Shown: positions 53,172-64,000 of the stretch, piece by piece
Position numbering within the stretch: the stretch's first letter is position 1
Layout: every line of letters starts with the position of its first letter
Assembly (NCBI GenBank): GCA_002286855.1
Contig: NRSV01000023.1
Location: forward strand, 186,001-250,000
DNA from: Bipolaris cookei
Taxonomy: Eukaryota; Ascomycota; Dothideomycetes; Pleosporales; Pleosporaceae
Length of the DNA stretch: 64,000 nt
Reading direction: 5' to 3'
The notes under the pieces: model-generated
The model's input: only the letters and a program-made list of their open reading frames with translations
Told to the model about the DNA's origin: nothing
Database searches by the model: none
Position numbers and translations under genes: made by a program

Positions 53172-55068
53172 TGTGGTGCGCGCGCGAGCGGCGGGTGACG
53201 TGTGGATTGGGCGAGTGGAGACGGGTATGGGCTAGCGGGCGGGCGACGGTACGGGTGATGGGAAAGAGGCTATGTACGAGTATGTATGTGGGTATGGATG
53301 GATGTATACGGAGGGCAGGAAGATGAGGTTCTGTTCAGGCATGCGGGTTGAGGGGGCTGCAGGTGCTGGGGCGCAGTGTTGCCTGGCGGGCTTTGTGATG
53401 GTAGCGGGAAGGGGCGGGTGGCGAGATGACTAAAGGGAGGATGCGAGGGTGAATGGCAGAAAGGCTACATGTCACGGTTGGCAGGTGGATGGCGGATGCA
53501 AAGTTGAGCGTCACGTTGAAGCGTCAACGGTGCTCAGCCGCGCCTCGACAGGCACATGTCGTTTGTTACGGCAACCATCAAAGCGGCCGTGCACAGAACC
53601 GTATTCACTCTTGATCTGCGGCTAGCCTTGGGCCTAGGCGCATGCGGCATCCGGATGGTGCGGCGACATGGCTCGGCTGTGAGACATCAGATGCATCCCC
53701 ATGCTAGATCAGGGCCATGGAGCAGCACTAGAAGCTTGCGGCCAGCCTTATCTGCGCCTGGCAGCCATGGTGGGAGTGAGAGAGTGGGAGAGTGGGAGCG
53801 TGGGGCATTGAGGAGGTGGTTAGTGGGGGGAGCGGGAGAGGGAAAGGGAAAGGCATTGAGCAGTCCGACACCGAGACAAGCACGGCAGAAATGTATGGAT
53901 GAGAGTATATTTTAGTAATGGGGTAGTAGTATGCGTCTGAGGAAATGGCAGAAGAGGAAGAAGGAGAAGAAGAAGAAGAAGAAGAAGAAGAAGAAGAAGA
54001 AGGGCATGCCATGGCATTCGGAGAAGATATGCCGGTGCCGAAATCGATTACAATGTGCTGTTGGCAGGCGATGGTGAAGAAGAAGAAAGGGGTGCGAGTA
54101 CTATGTACTAGTACTGTATGTAGTCTAGAGTCGCATATGTAACGCGCTGTGCATAGACCATAGGCGACGGCGACGGCATCGTCATCGCAGCCAGCGAGTG
54201 CGGCAGAGCGCATGTAGATAGTATAGTAGTATGTAATGTAATAAGGACGTCTGGTCGAGGCAGGCGGTGGATGGCGGCCCAAGGCATCCCCTTCTGCCGG
54301 CAGAACAGCGCAAGCAGACGGGGGCCTGTCGTCGCAAGGGAACGGCGGCGCCTCGTCGATCCACTCATTTCCACGGCACACATGGTGATGAAGCACCCTC
54401 TGCCACGCCCGCCCGCCTGACTCACGGCGGCTCGCCCTGTGGGCAATGGGTGGGCAATGCCCAACCGACGGCTCCTGTCATACCCATATGCCTGCTTACA
54501 CGGCGGGTTCTGTATGTGCCATGTACGCACACATCACACACATACACTACGACTCCATGGCAGACGCAATGTATCGACATGCACGTCACGTGTCGTTCTG
54601 CCGGCCCGGGTGAAACAGCCAACGCGCCCCCTTTGAGCGGCGGGCGGGCATGCCACAGGCGGCATCCTCGAGGCCTTTCCCAGACACACACACCTTCTCC
54701 TCCTCTTCTCCTCTCATCTCTGCAACATTCACACACGCGCTCACACATACCCTCCCCCATTGCCACCCCGTCGCCGGCAGACTCCCGCAAAAGCCGGAGC
54801 TGCAGCCCTGTGCCCAAGAGCCGCCATTTTGCATGCTGGCCGTCGGCCGCACGACCCCCCCAGCCCTTGGCCACCCCGTGTGAGGTTTAGCTGGCAGCGA
54901 CCCTGACCGCCTAGAGAGCCTAGCGCCTGGTGCAAGGAGATCCATGAAAGCAGTATGGAGGGCGGACTATCGTTTCATTCGGGTCTGGTGAGAGCCCATA
55001 CCACCTATACCGTCTCTCATCCTCCACCACCGTCGCCGTCGCCAACCACGCAGACAGCACACGCCCGG
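53172..55068. promoter_or_regulatory. 1.9-kb shared upstream region of FWD-1-like (-) and Cdc24 (+) genes
   Basis: No gene is recognised. Readings here are Ser-, Pro- or His-rich low-complexity. It contains the GAA run at 53964-54002, a CACACA-rich segment near 54530-54560 and another near 54680-54750. The size suggests long leaders and regulated promoters for one or both genes. Confidence 0.5.
53964..54002. repeat. (GAA)n microsatellite
   Basis: About thirteen GAA triplets on the plus strand, preceded by an imperfect GAAGAGGAAGAAGG start. Purine-only tracts like this can form triplexes and vary in length. Non-coding here. Confidence 0.9.
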
Positions 55069-58000
55069 ATGACCTCGACCGGGCCGCCTGCCCTCATGTC
55101 GCACCAGAGCTTCCAGAGCACCTACTCGACCTACTCGCACAGCAGTGCGCGCGACACTCAGAGCACCCAGGCCACCTCCACCTCGACCCTCTTTGGACCC
55201 CCCTCAACTATCCCCCCCTCAACCTCGTCGACACCCGTCAACGGCGGTCCCGTTGAAGCCTCTGAAAACGTCCTCAACAAGCGCGCCGACAAGGACACCT
55301 CGCTCTTCCAACGATGTCTGACGCTGCAGATGCGCCTGCGCGGTATCCCCGGCTTCGACCGCTGGATGGCCGAGGAGGAGGACAAGGCCGACGACGATGC
55401 TGATCCCGTTACCCTGCTCTGGAGGACCTTCCGCCGCGGCTACCCCCTCATGGAGCTATACAACGCCCTCGGGCCCCGCACCCTGCTCACCATCCCAAAC
55501 TCCAAGCAGGATGAAAAGAGCCTCAAGAAGAACGAGAAAATGGCCTGCTACAAGTTTATCCAGAGCTGCGTCGCCGACCTCGGAATCGCCCAGGAGAGCT
55601 GCTTCATTCTCGGCGACCTCTATGGTGACGACACAACTGGCTTTGTCAAGGTAAGCACATCTGTCTGTATCCGCATCTACATCCCATTCCCCACCACTAA
55701 CCCGGAATTTTTCCCCTCTGTAGGTCACCAACGTAGTCAACCGTGTCTTGGACGAACTCGTAGCCCAAGGCAAGATTTCTGGTGTTACTGCCGAATCCGG
55801 TGAGGATGCAGATGGCGTCGTTACCAAGCGCACCCAACGCGAGCACATTATCGACGAGCTGGTCAAGACAGAACGTACCTATGTGCAGCATCTGGAGCTG
55901 CTGCAAGAATTCAAGAAGCTCGTAGAAGAAAAAGGTGTCGTTAGCGGAGATTTGGTTCATGATATTTTCCTCAACCTAAACGCCCTTCTCGATTTCCAAC
56001 GCCGTTTCCTCATTCGTGTCGAGCAGACGAACGCACAGCCCGCCGAGGAGCAAAACTGGGGAAACCTCTTCGTTTTGTACAAGGACGCATTCAAAGTCTA
56101 CGAGCCGTATATTGCAAATCAAAGAAAATGCGAGGCAACGGCTATGCGTGAGTTCGACAAGCTCAAGGAGACTGGAGGACCAGCAGAGATGCGGCAAATG
56201 GTTGAATCGCCCACTCTACTCGCATCCTTTTTGCTCAAGCCGTTTCAGCGACTTACCAAGTACCCGCTTCTTCTCCAGGTATGATATCGGGTCCTGTCTA
56301 CTCATATCCTTCCTTACTAACACAACGACGCAGCAACTCCGAGACAAAGGCGACCTAGACGAAGGCCGGCGGGAAGATATATCAAAAGGTATCGAAGCTG
56401 CCTCTTCCGTACTCGCAGGTACAAACGATGCAATCGCCCGCGAGGAGCGTGTCGAAGCCGTCGAGGAACTCAAGATGCTTGTAGAAGACTGGAAGGGCCA
56501 TCGCATAGAAGGTTTTGGCGACCTTCTTTTGCACGGCCAGTACACCGTTCTGAAAGGAGAAAGCATGAGCTCGAAGAACGAGGAACGAGAAGTAGGTGGT
56601 TTCTTCTGCTTCAGTCCCACAAGCAATCAGCTAACACGCCCAGTACAAAATCTACCTTTTTGAGATGATTCTACTCTGCTGCAAAGAGATCAACGTCAAC
56701 AAGCCCAAGAACAAAATGTCTACACGATCTCTGGTCACCAAGGACGGAAAGCCAAAACTGCAGCTCAAAGGCCGCATTTTCATGCAAAATGTTACGGAGA
56801 CAATATCGCTCCAAAAACCAGGTAAGACTTCTGCCACATTCTCATCCCATGCAGGCCCGACTCACACTTGTAGGCTCATATACCTGTCAAATCTTCTGGA
56901 AAGGCGATCCCGGCATTGAAAATTTCATTATCAAGTTCACCTCGGAAGAGACAATGAAGAAATGGGCCCTGCAAGTCGACACTCAAAGACGCATATGGAA
57001 GGACCAGGCGCGTACCAGTGCCAGTACGACACACTCTAAGCCCTCAGATACCCAATTCGCGTACATGCGCGACCAAGTTCTGGAGAACCCCTACCAAGAA
57101 GACGATGACGATGAAGGTGACGATGACATTGATCCCGCGACTGGTTATCTACGCAATCCATACGGTGTAAGACAAGATTCCTCTACTCCTTCCCTACGGT
57201 CACGTTCCACAACCGGCGAAAGCGGCCCTCCAATAAATGACGGAGACTCCCGAGTACCACCTCCACGTTTCCCTCTGGGTTACAACGGCCAACCACCACT
57301 AACACTGCGTACTCAGCAGATACAGAATGCCGCCAATCAAGAATCTTACTTTTCTCCAACAGCAGAGACGCCATTGCAAACTCCAATGTCAACACACTCC
57401 AACGCACGTACCAGTCAATCATCAAACAATGGCACTTTCCCTTTTCCCAGGCAAGCAGCACCAAATGGTTATCCACATGAAGAGAACAATCGACACACTG
57501 CCCCCGCGCAATCACGCCACGGATCTCGTGGTGAGAACAATGCACATCAGTCAGCCCGTGCTCAACGCCCATCACTACCCGCCAACGCTACCATTGCAGC
57601 CCAAGGACGGATGCGCGCGGCTAGTAGCCCTGATATCAACTCCCATCTCCAAGGCCAGCCACGAAGAGCACCCCAGCAACCAGTACCCGAAGTACCGCCC
57701 TTCCCCACGCATTATGCTTACAACGCGGCCATTGTCAACCGCAGCGCCAGCAATTCTCCCAACCAAGCACCACCACGAGCGGCGACTCAATCACCTGCCA
57801 TTCAACGTGACCGCCTCATTCAACAACGGACCGCCACAGAGCTGGCAAACCAGACCAGCGAGTTCCACAATGGTGCCATGCGCCGTGATCCAAGTTTTGC
57901 GTCTGTGAACCGTACCATGACGCCTGCTTCATCTTTTGAGCGCAGCCAAGGTACCCTGACACCAGCTTCGATGGATTCTCGAAACATGTCGCCGCCACTT

Positions 58001-58321
58001 GGCCAGGATCCAAGCATACCGACTCAACTCAAAGTCAAGGTCCATTGTCCTTCGGCAGGCAGCTCAATGGTTCTGGTCGTCAGCACCAACATCAGCTACC
58101 AGTCGCTCAAAGATCGCATCGATGCAAAACTTCAGAGGTCGACATCGGTGTCGCTCGGATCTGGTCAAGTCAAGCTAAAATACCTGGACAGCGATAATAC
58201 CTATGTCAGCATACAATGTGACGACGACGTTCAAGAGGCATTTGAAAACTGGAAAGAACAGCAAAGTAATCTCAACCCCGGTGGCGGGCTCGGCGAGATT
58301 GAACTTTTCTGTCAACGATGA
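55069..58321 (+). CDS. CDC24: Cdc24, Rho guanine nucleotide exchange factor for Cdc42
   Basis: Five exons, 55069-55650, 55724-56278, 56334-56591, 56644-56821 and 56874-58321, all in phase, give 1006 residues. The start MTSTGPPALMSHQSFQSTYS at 55069 fits the family; an ATG at 54955 would add 38 residues. Order: a calponin-homology-like CDC24 N-terminal region (about 75-195, LFQRCLTLQMRLRGIPGF); a DH exchange domain (about 230-425, HIIDELVKTERTYVQHLELL and FLLKPFQRLTKYPLLLQ); a PH domain (about 445-600, ending KKWALQVDTQRRIWKDQA); a long Pro/Ser/Gln-rich linker; and a C-terminal PB1 domain (about 907-1006, LKYLDSDNTYVSIQCDDDVQ) that binds the Bem1 scaffold. It activates Cdc42 for polarised hyphal growth and, in filamentous fungi, links to NADPH oxidase control. 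Confidence 0.94.
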
Positions 58322-61017
58322 TCTTCTTTCCTTTCCTCTGGCCCAACATAGAGAGAAGAGGTGGGGCGGGATCCAACTATTTGTGCTATACGTTGCTGCT
58401 CTTGCTTGCATTTGGGTGTTTTTTTCTCTTTTTTATACAATGGGGGTACGGGTCCAAATCACCTTTTGTTCTCCAGACTGGCATGGGTTGGGAGTTTGTT
58501 CGGGGTGATTTTGATACACACACACGCATGCACACAACTGGGGCCTTCTTTTTATCCGATCCAGGAGCACATACGGCCTGTTGTCTGTTTTTTCTCATGC
58601 CTTTCAAGAATATTCACAATTGGCGAAGAAAGGGGTAGCAGGAGGAGATGCAGGAAGGTAATCTTTTGTTTGTTTGTTTGCTTGTTTATTTTGTGATTTT
58701 TTTACGGGAACAATCTTATGAGCATGTCATTGAGAGGGAAGATGTAGGAGGAGGAGGGCAGAATGCAGGGGAGGGAAGAAGAGTCGGGAAGGAAAGCTTC
58801 TCGATGTGTTAGCGACTTTGATATATGATACACCATTTTTTTTTTCTTTTTTCTTTTTTTCCGGCCTGGTAGAGCAGATGGTGAGAGGAAGGTGGGGTGG
58901 GGGAGGTTTTTTTTCTCTTTCGTTTCGGAGACACACTTTATATACCACGTCTTTTGTTGTGTGAGTAGGAAGAGAGTACGAAAGAGAGAGAGAGAAAGGA
59001 AAAAGACTCCATTACCTGTTGTTATCAAGGTCCCTCTTGTTTGTCTGTTCGTTTTTTTTCTCTTCTATTTCTTTCCCCCCCCCTTTTTTTTAAAACAACG
59101 TTTTGGTTCTTTCTTCTTGTACTTCTTTTCTTCCCTTTCTTCCCTTCTTATTTTTCGAGTTTGTTAAGAGAGACGGTATATGGTGTGTGTTGCGTTGAAT
59201 GAGCTCTATAGCCAACTAGCATAAGCGTGGACCGGGTGCAAACAGCAAGGTACAAAGCATGTGCGTGCGGGGGCTAAAGAGGGTTTGCACGAATGCAGGA
59301 GGGTTGCCAAAAGACAGGTGTGTGTATTCAAAATTCTTCTTGCCTATCTACGTGCGTACAAGGTTCTCTTCTTATGCTCTCTGCTGTGTGCGGGGTAGAG
59401 CTTCCGAGCCATCCGATCGCTGTAACCTTATTACTTATACGGACAGTTGTGTTATTGTTGTTGTATGTGTGACGTGTGGGAATAATACTTCTTTTTTTAT
59501 CTCTCTTTTATATGAATGAATGATGGAATGAAAAATACAGTCACGTTCTAGACCTCTTTTTTTAAAAAAATAAATAAATAAATAAATACATTGGGTTCCT
59601 GAGCTGTTTATAGTCAAGAACTATGCATGAGGGGATTTGAAGGATGGCTGTGGGAAGGTGAGGAGGTGTGGGTATCGTGGTGTGATATCTAATAGATGTG
59701 ATGAAGTGCTATGCCGGGCTTTTTGTTTTGTTTTGGAGATGGATATAAGTATTTGTGTAGTTGGGGGAGATTTTAGCTTAGGAGTGAGATTGGAAGAGAA
59801 GGATGAGTGGAAAAAGGTGGAAGGAGAGGGACGGAGAGTGTTTTCATGTCTAGTTTATCGATTGTTGTTCTGTGTTTCTTCTTTTTGCTGGCTTATGGTC
59901 TATATGTGGGCTGGACTCTTTTCGAGTGTATTGTGTGTAGCTGCAGTGAGATATCTCATGTAGCGGTAGTAGAATCCCCAAAAGTCTATGGCACAAGAAC
60001 ATATAGTTCGTCTGGCTCATGCGCAGCAGTCTTGTTTATGGCATTACTACCTCTCTTTCTCCCCCGCATACACATCTGATGTATTTCAGAAGTCAAGAAG
60101 AAGAAAAAACAATGAGGGACAGTAGAGCTATCATCCAGTTGCGCAGTAAACTAGGGGTATTATTTCTAGTTAGCTTGCACAAAAGTCCAAGTCACGTCTG
60201 GAAGCGACGAATAAGAAAGTAGAAGAAAACTCGTTACATTCGTTGCACTTCGATCTCATGATCCAATTCTGAAAGATAAAAAGGAACATCCTGTCCTAAG
60301 AAAACAACAGGAGAGATATAGAATAACCACATAGTTCTTCCTTTCCGTCCTCTGTCACATCGATATCCAATTGACGTGTATACTAATCCCCGACACCTCT
60401 CTTTCTCGTCAACGAGGCCCAAAAAGTGTCGGGGGTGTGGCCGAAAAAAAAGAAACTTCAGTTCGCTAAAACGCTCCAATGCCGTCGCTATGCAACCATT
60501 TCAAACAGAAGGAATGGGCAATCAAGGGAAAAAACGAAAAGTATAGAAGGAGCGGGAAAGGGTTCGTGTGGTTCGTCCGGTGGAAGGAAGATCGTCCAGA
60601 GCATTGCTAGTGTATACATATGTACGTACACACACGCACGTTGTGGTCTCTAACGCAGCCAGTGGATAAGGCAACAATACACTGCCCATCTCAAAATAGA
60701 TCAAAGGAAAACGGGAAGCGAGGAGTGTCGTTGTTTCGAGCCGAAAAAACAGGATCATCATCGCATTTCATTTCGTAAGAACAGATGTAAACAGGTTCGC
60801 AGTCATTTGGGTCGTTGGTATCGCTGAGCTTGGGCTCTTCAAGTCTTTTTGAAGTGGGAAACATCGATGCGGTTGCGGGAGGGGGGGGTGGGGTTTCGTA
60901 AGATCTTGTGTCGTTCGTTGTTGCTAAAATATTTGATTATCATGATGGCCATGTTGGTTGGTGTCATGATCCATCGTGGGCGTTTTATTTTTTTTCGGTT
61001 TGGGTTATATTCCTTCT
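58322..61017. other. 2.7-kb T-rich convergent region without a gene
   Basis: Between the stops of Cdc24 (+) and the small gene at 61018 (-). Long homopyrimidine/homopurine stretches occur (58840-58920, 58975-59005, 59050-59160). There is no recognisable protein, tRNA or repeat element. It is unusually long for two 3' untranslated regions alone. Confidence 0.45.
59571..59588. repeat. (TAAA)n microsatellite
   Basis: More than four tetranucleotide units directly after a T7A7 stretch. Non-coding. Confidence 0.8.
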
Positions 61018-61781
61018 TTACACCCGGTAACCAGCATCCTGGAGACAGCCTGAGCACCGCTCACAGGCTCGGATGTATCCGCGTCCGCAGCAGCATGCAG
61101 ATGGAGTAGATGGCGTAGCGGAAGCCTTGCTTGGTCGTCGTCCCGCTGCAGCCGCTTGTGCGGCGTCAAGGCCGCAATCGGAACTCCTAGGGCTCGTGCC
61201 ACCACTGATGGTACTCGAGCTGTCATAGTCGTTGGATGAGGTCGTATTCCGTCGGCCCGCTCCAATTGGGGTTGGGAGGCCTTGAGCTCCCTCGCCGGGT
61301 CGCTGTCCTGGGTACATTCCATCATTTACCGAAAAATTGCGGCAAATCATGTAGGCTCGGGTAGCGGCGGCATTCTTGGCTAGCTCCTCCGATTCATAAT
61401 CAACATCTGTAGAGTATTCACGGTTGTTTACTCGTACTGTTGAGCCGTAGCCGTAGCGTGTGCGGAAGGTCTGGAAGAGTGGGTCGGGCCAGTGGCGTCT
61501 TTGGCAAAGGCCTATCGTCAACAGTTAGTCTTTGGATCGTCGGGCACTCAAAACAAAGTACATCGTGCAGAAACGTTGATCAGAACATATCCCTTTGAAC
61601 GCCTTGTCGTGTGGGTCCCTCGATACTAAGCGGCTAGGCAGGAGTACCAGACAAACAGTCCCACGTCAATTGGTGCCTGTATCGGATTTCTCATATCGCA
61701 GCTAATACCCGAATACACGGTACACGGTCAAAAAAGAGGGCCTGTTGAGTACTAACCTGTCAAGTACATGACGTAGAACAT
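61018..61781 (-). CDS. Small conserved fungal protein, possible dsRNA-binding-type fold, Cys-rich tail
   Basis: Two exons, 61757-61781 (25 nt) and 61018-61511, give 172 residues. The first exon encodes MFYVMYLT and joins GLCQRRHWPDPLFQTFRTR. The intron is 245 bp (GTTAGT...TAG), long for this window, so a further small exon inside it is possible. The core GYGSTVRVNNREYSTDVDYE followed by ELAKNAAATRAYMICRNF has the spacing of a double-stranded RNA-binding-like alpha-beta-beta-beta-alpha fold. The YESEELAKNAA part resembles the last helix of such domains. After a Ser/Thr/Gly-rich linker the tail is Cys-rich (ACCCGRGYIRACERCSGC), probably metal-binding. I recall similar proteins in other filamentous ascomycetes but no assigned function. 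Confidence 0.68.
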
Positions 61782-63165
61782 ATTGAAAGGACGGATTTGG
61801 TGGTTGACGTGTTATGGAGCGATTGGAAATGACGAATGGGTGATTCAATGGCGACTTGGCCGTCCGAAAGTAGGGCTGCCGTTGTACAGTAATTGCTGAA
61901 TTGGCAGGCGTTTGTTGGCGGCGACGACAGGGCAGGCCGAAGGGAGGTAAGTCGTGGCAGTGGTTGTACAGCAGATTGAGTTCAAGGTGTGGTTGACAGG
62001 TGCCAATAGAGAAACGACAGCTGTTCAAGGAAGAGTGAGGATGCCAATGTATGAGGGGCAAGGAAGAGGGAGCGGCTTGCAGTCAGTCGAACGGGGGTGG
62101 GGGAAGCATAAGTGCCTACTGTGGGATGGAGTAATATAATGCACCAGACCAGTGTAGCACGTACCCAAGCGCGTCTCGCCCACCAGTAGCAACCGAGAGG
62201 CAAGAGGGCTTGCGGAAATGAATAAGCTGCGGGTCCTGTTGCGGCTCTGTAAGAGAGAGACCCATAGTATGTGCTGGCGAGAAGGGAGCCAACGGCAGAG
62301 GTTCGAGAATTTACGGCTAGTAAGAAGAGTCAAACCTCAAGAGGTACAGCCTCACCGGTTCACTCTTGCCACCGTGCTGCCCGCAGTAGCGCTCAAAAAA
62401 ACGGCTGTCGATCGGAGACAGTTTCTGTAACCCGTTCGTCAAGGCTGCCCATGTCTCGATCTGCGGCATGCAGGTTTAGACGCCTAACAAATATGCATAA
62501 ACAACACAGTGGCAGCCATGCGCCCTTACGGGCGCTCTTTTCTCGCGTTTCTCGACGCAATGAGGGCCCACTAATGCAATATGCAACCTGAGGAGGGGAG
62601 AAGGCAAAAAAATACGTCAGACTCTGCAACCATTTGACAAGTGTACCGAAACCAGGGAACCTTGGCGACAGACTGCGTGGAATTTCCATGTAGGGTTTTT
62701 AGATGGGCAGGGTCTAGAGGAGTTCAGAAAGACTAGACCAAACATGCATGCCAGAGCAAAATAAAAATGGGTCGGCTAGTCGGCTAGGGGCCCTTTCAAG
62801 CGCTTGAGGTTGGAAGCGGACGAGAGCCTGTACACGATTCTGTGAGGGAGTGAGGATGCAAAGCATAGTGGCTCGAAGCGAGAATGCATCGCATCAGGCA
62901 TAGTATGGGGCTACCAGGGGTGGGCGTGGCCAAGCGGTCAAATGAGGGGAGCTGATTGATGCGTTCGAGGGATGTCGAGATACCTGGGGTTGGTGCTACC
63001 AGAAAGCATCAAGCGTCACTGCCAACGCATACATGCAGCGAGCACGGCCCCCAGATCATGGCTGCTTTGCAATGCGCCTGCATCTCAATGAGGCAAAGGG
63101 TCAACGGTTGTTAACTGTGAACCGTGTCCATGCAGGCATAAATTGGCAGCTGTGGAGATTGTGTG

Positions 63166-63205
<40 letters not shown>

Positions 63206-64000
63206 CGGGCTGGAGCTCGAGCAGCATTGCAAGATGTGGTGGAGTAGATTTGGACAGGCCATGATTGACGAGAAGGGGAGCAGCCAGTAGGGGCCATGCG
63301 TTCCTGCGCAGGCCTGCCGGGCCATTGCGAGAGATTTCACAACTTTGACAGACCCTGGAGGCGTTGACGGAAGCCAGCGGTCCAGTGTCATCATTGGGTC
63401 CACACTGCCATAGTTGAAGGAGGCAGAGATCGAGAGCATGTTGCCAAGGACAAGATAAAGATTTTTCTTCTCTCTTCTGAATTGGACACAAAGGGATCGT
63501 GCGTCGGGCGGCTGCAGCGTGTACTCGATGTCTGGCCTGCCGCGTAGTGGGTTCGAACAGCAGCAGCAGTACAAAGGTTGGGCGAGCACAGAGCAGGTCG
63601 TCGTGGAGCGGACGCATAATCTCGGTGAATCCATAGGTCGAGGCGGTTCACGACAGGCAGTGGTGCATGCTAGGTCCCAGGGCCAGCAACGGCCGCTTTT
63701 GCCTGGCGCCGATCCAACACGGTGGTCGATACATGCTCTCTCTGCCTAGGTGTGTACTGCACATATGTACATATCCAAGTACGTACATGGTGCGGGGCCA
63801 GGGCGCTTGTTCATGGCGGCAACGAAGCGCGAGTAACGATGACTATCGACGACCAGACCAAAAAAATAGCCGTCGTCCTGTGATATTGAAGCGGGCGCCT
63901 TGCTCCAGCGCCAGCCATTATCTCTCCCCAATGTGGAGAAGACAAAAAGCCTTCAGCAGCCTGTTTCGCACGCGGGAGATCTGTGGATGACGCGAGCGTA
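61782..64000. other. Right-hand end of the window, no gene found
   Basis: The left part is the upstream region of the small gene at 61781. The rest has no recognisable protein on either strand; Pro-rich readings near 63100-63300 are produced by the poly-G run. A neighbour may begin beyond the window. Confidence 0.4.
63168..63204. repeat. 37-base poly-G run
   Basis: An uninterrupted run of 37 G on the plus strand. It may be genuine and highly variable or may mark an assembly or base-calling weak point. It could form G-quadruplexes. Confidence 0.9.

Noticed and set aside
53728..54396. 222-codon minus-strand Ser-rich reading
   Set aside because: Ser run is produced by the GAA microsatellite; no domain and no codon bias.
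63101..63634. Minus-strand readings with long Pro runs
   Set aside because: The Pro run is just the poly-G tract; flanks lack any protein similarity.

Overview
The window reads as nuclear DNA of a filamentous ascomycete, most likely a Dothideomycete of the Pleosporales type. Genes are split by short introns of about 45-130 bp with GT..AG ends and CTAAC/CTGAC-like branch points. There are Zn2Cys6 and C2H2 regulators, a HET-like protein and WD-repeat/F-box proteins. Repeats are decayed, and several in-frame stops in the decayed genes could have arisen by C-to-T changes. No species can be named from sequence alone, and all exon boundaries were read by eye.

Layout. 1-5.3 kb is a graveyard: a dynamin-like (SLIP-GC type) GTPase pseudogene runs off the left edge, followed by a 5'-truncated LINE with a perfect 15-bp target-site duplication, then a Zn2Cys6 regulator pseudogene split by a small MITE-like insert. 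5.3-17 kb is conserved housekeeping and regulatory sequence: a Hul5/UBE3C-type HECT ubiquitin ligase, a 2EXR/F-box-like protein, an epsin and a four-finger C2H2 regulator. 17-21.4 kb holds no recognisable gene and probably contains the long leader and promoter of the C2H2 gene. A flavohemoglobin lies at 21.4-22.7 kb.

22.9-32.2 kb is gene-poor. It holds an unidentified decayed reading frame, two pogo-type DNA transposons (a 1.08-kb internally deleted copy and a 1.82-kb nearly full-length dead copy), and a U6 snRNA gene with TATA box, T-run terminator and a B-block placed downstream of the terminator.

32.2-62 kb is again gene-dense: Hal2/Met22 3'-phosphoadenosine phosphatase; a NIPA/Rsm1 C3HC zinc finger protein; a large F-box-like cysteine-rich protein; a Zn2Cys6-type regulator with a degenerate zinc cluster; a small RING protein; a HET-like protein without the HET domain; an MFS monocarboxylate-type transporter; a small unknown protein; an FWD-1-like F-box/WD40 protein; the Rho-GEF Cdc24; and a small conserved protein with a possible double-stranded-RNA-binding-type fold. 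62-64 kb shows no gene but carries a 37-base poly-G run.

There is no operon logic. The informative arrangements are divergent pairs sharing one upstream region (Hal2/Rsm1, RING/HET-like, MFS/small protein, FWD-1-like/Cdc24) and three ubiquitin-system genes (HECT, RING, F-box/WD40) in one window. I found no clear new multi-gene system. The most rewarding items are the U6 promoter layout, the datable insertions in the left-hand pseudogenes, the regulator with a broken zinc cluster, and the RING domain with Asp at two zinc-ligand positions.
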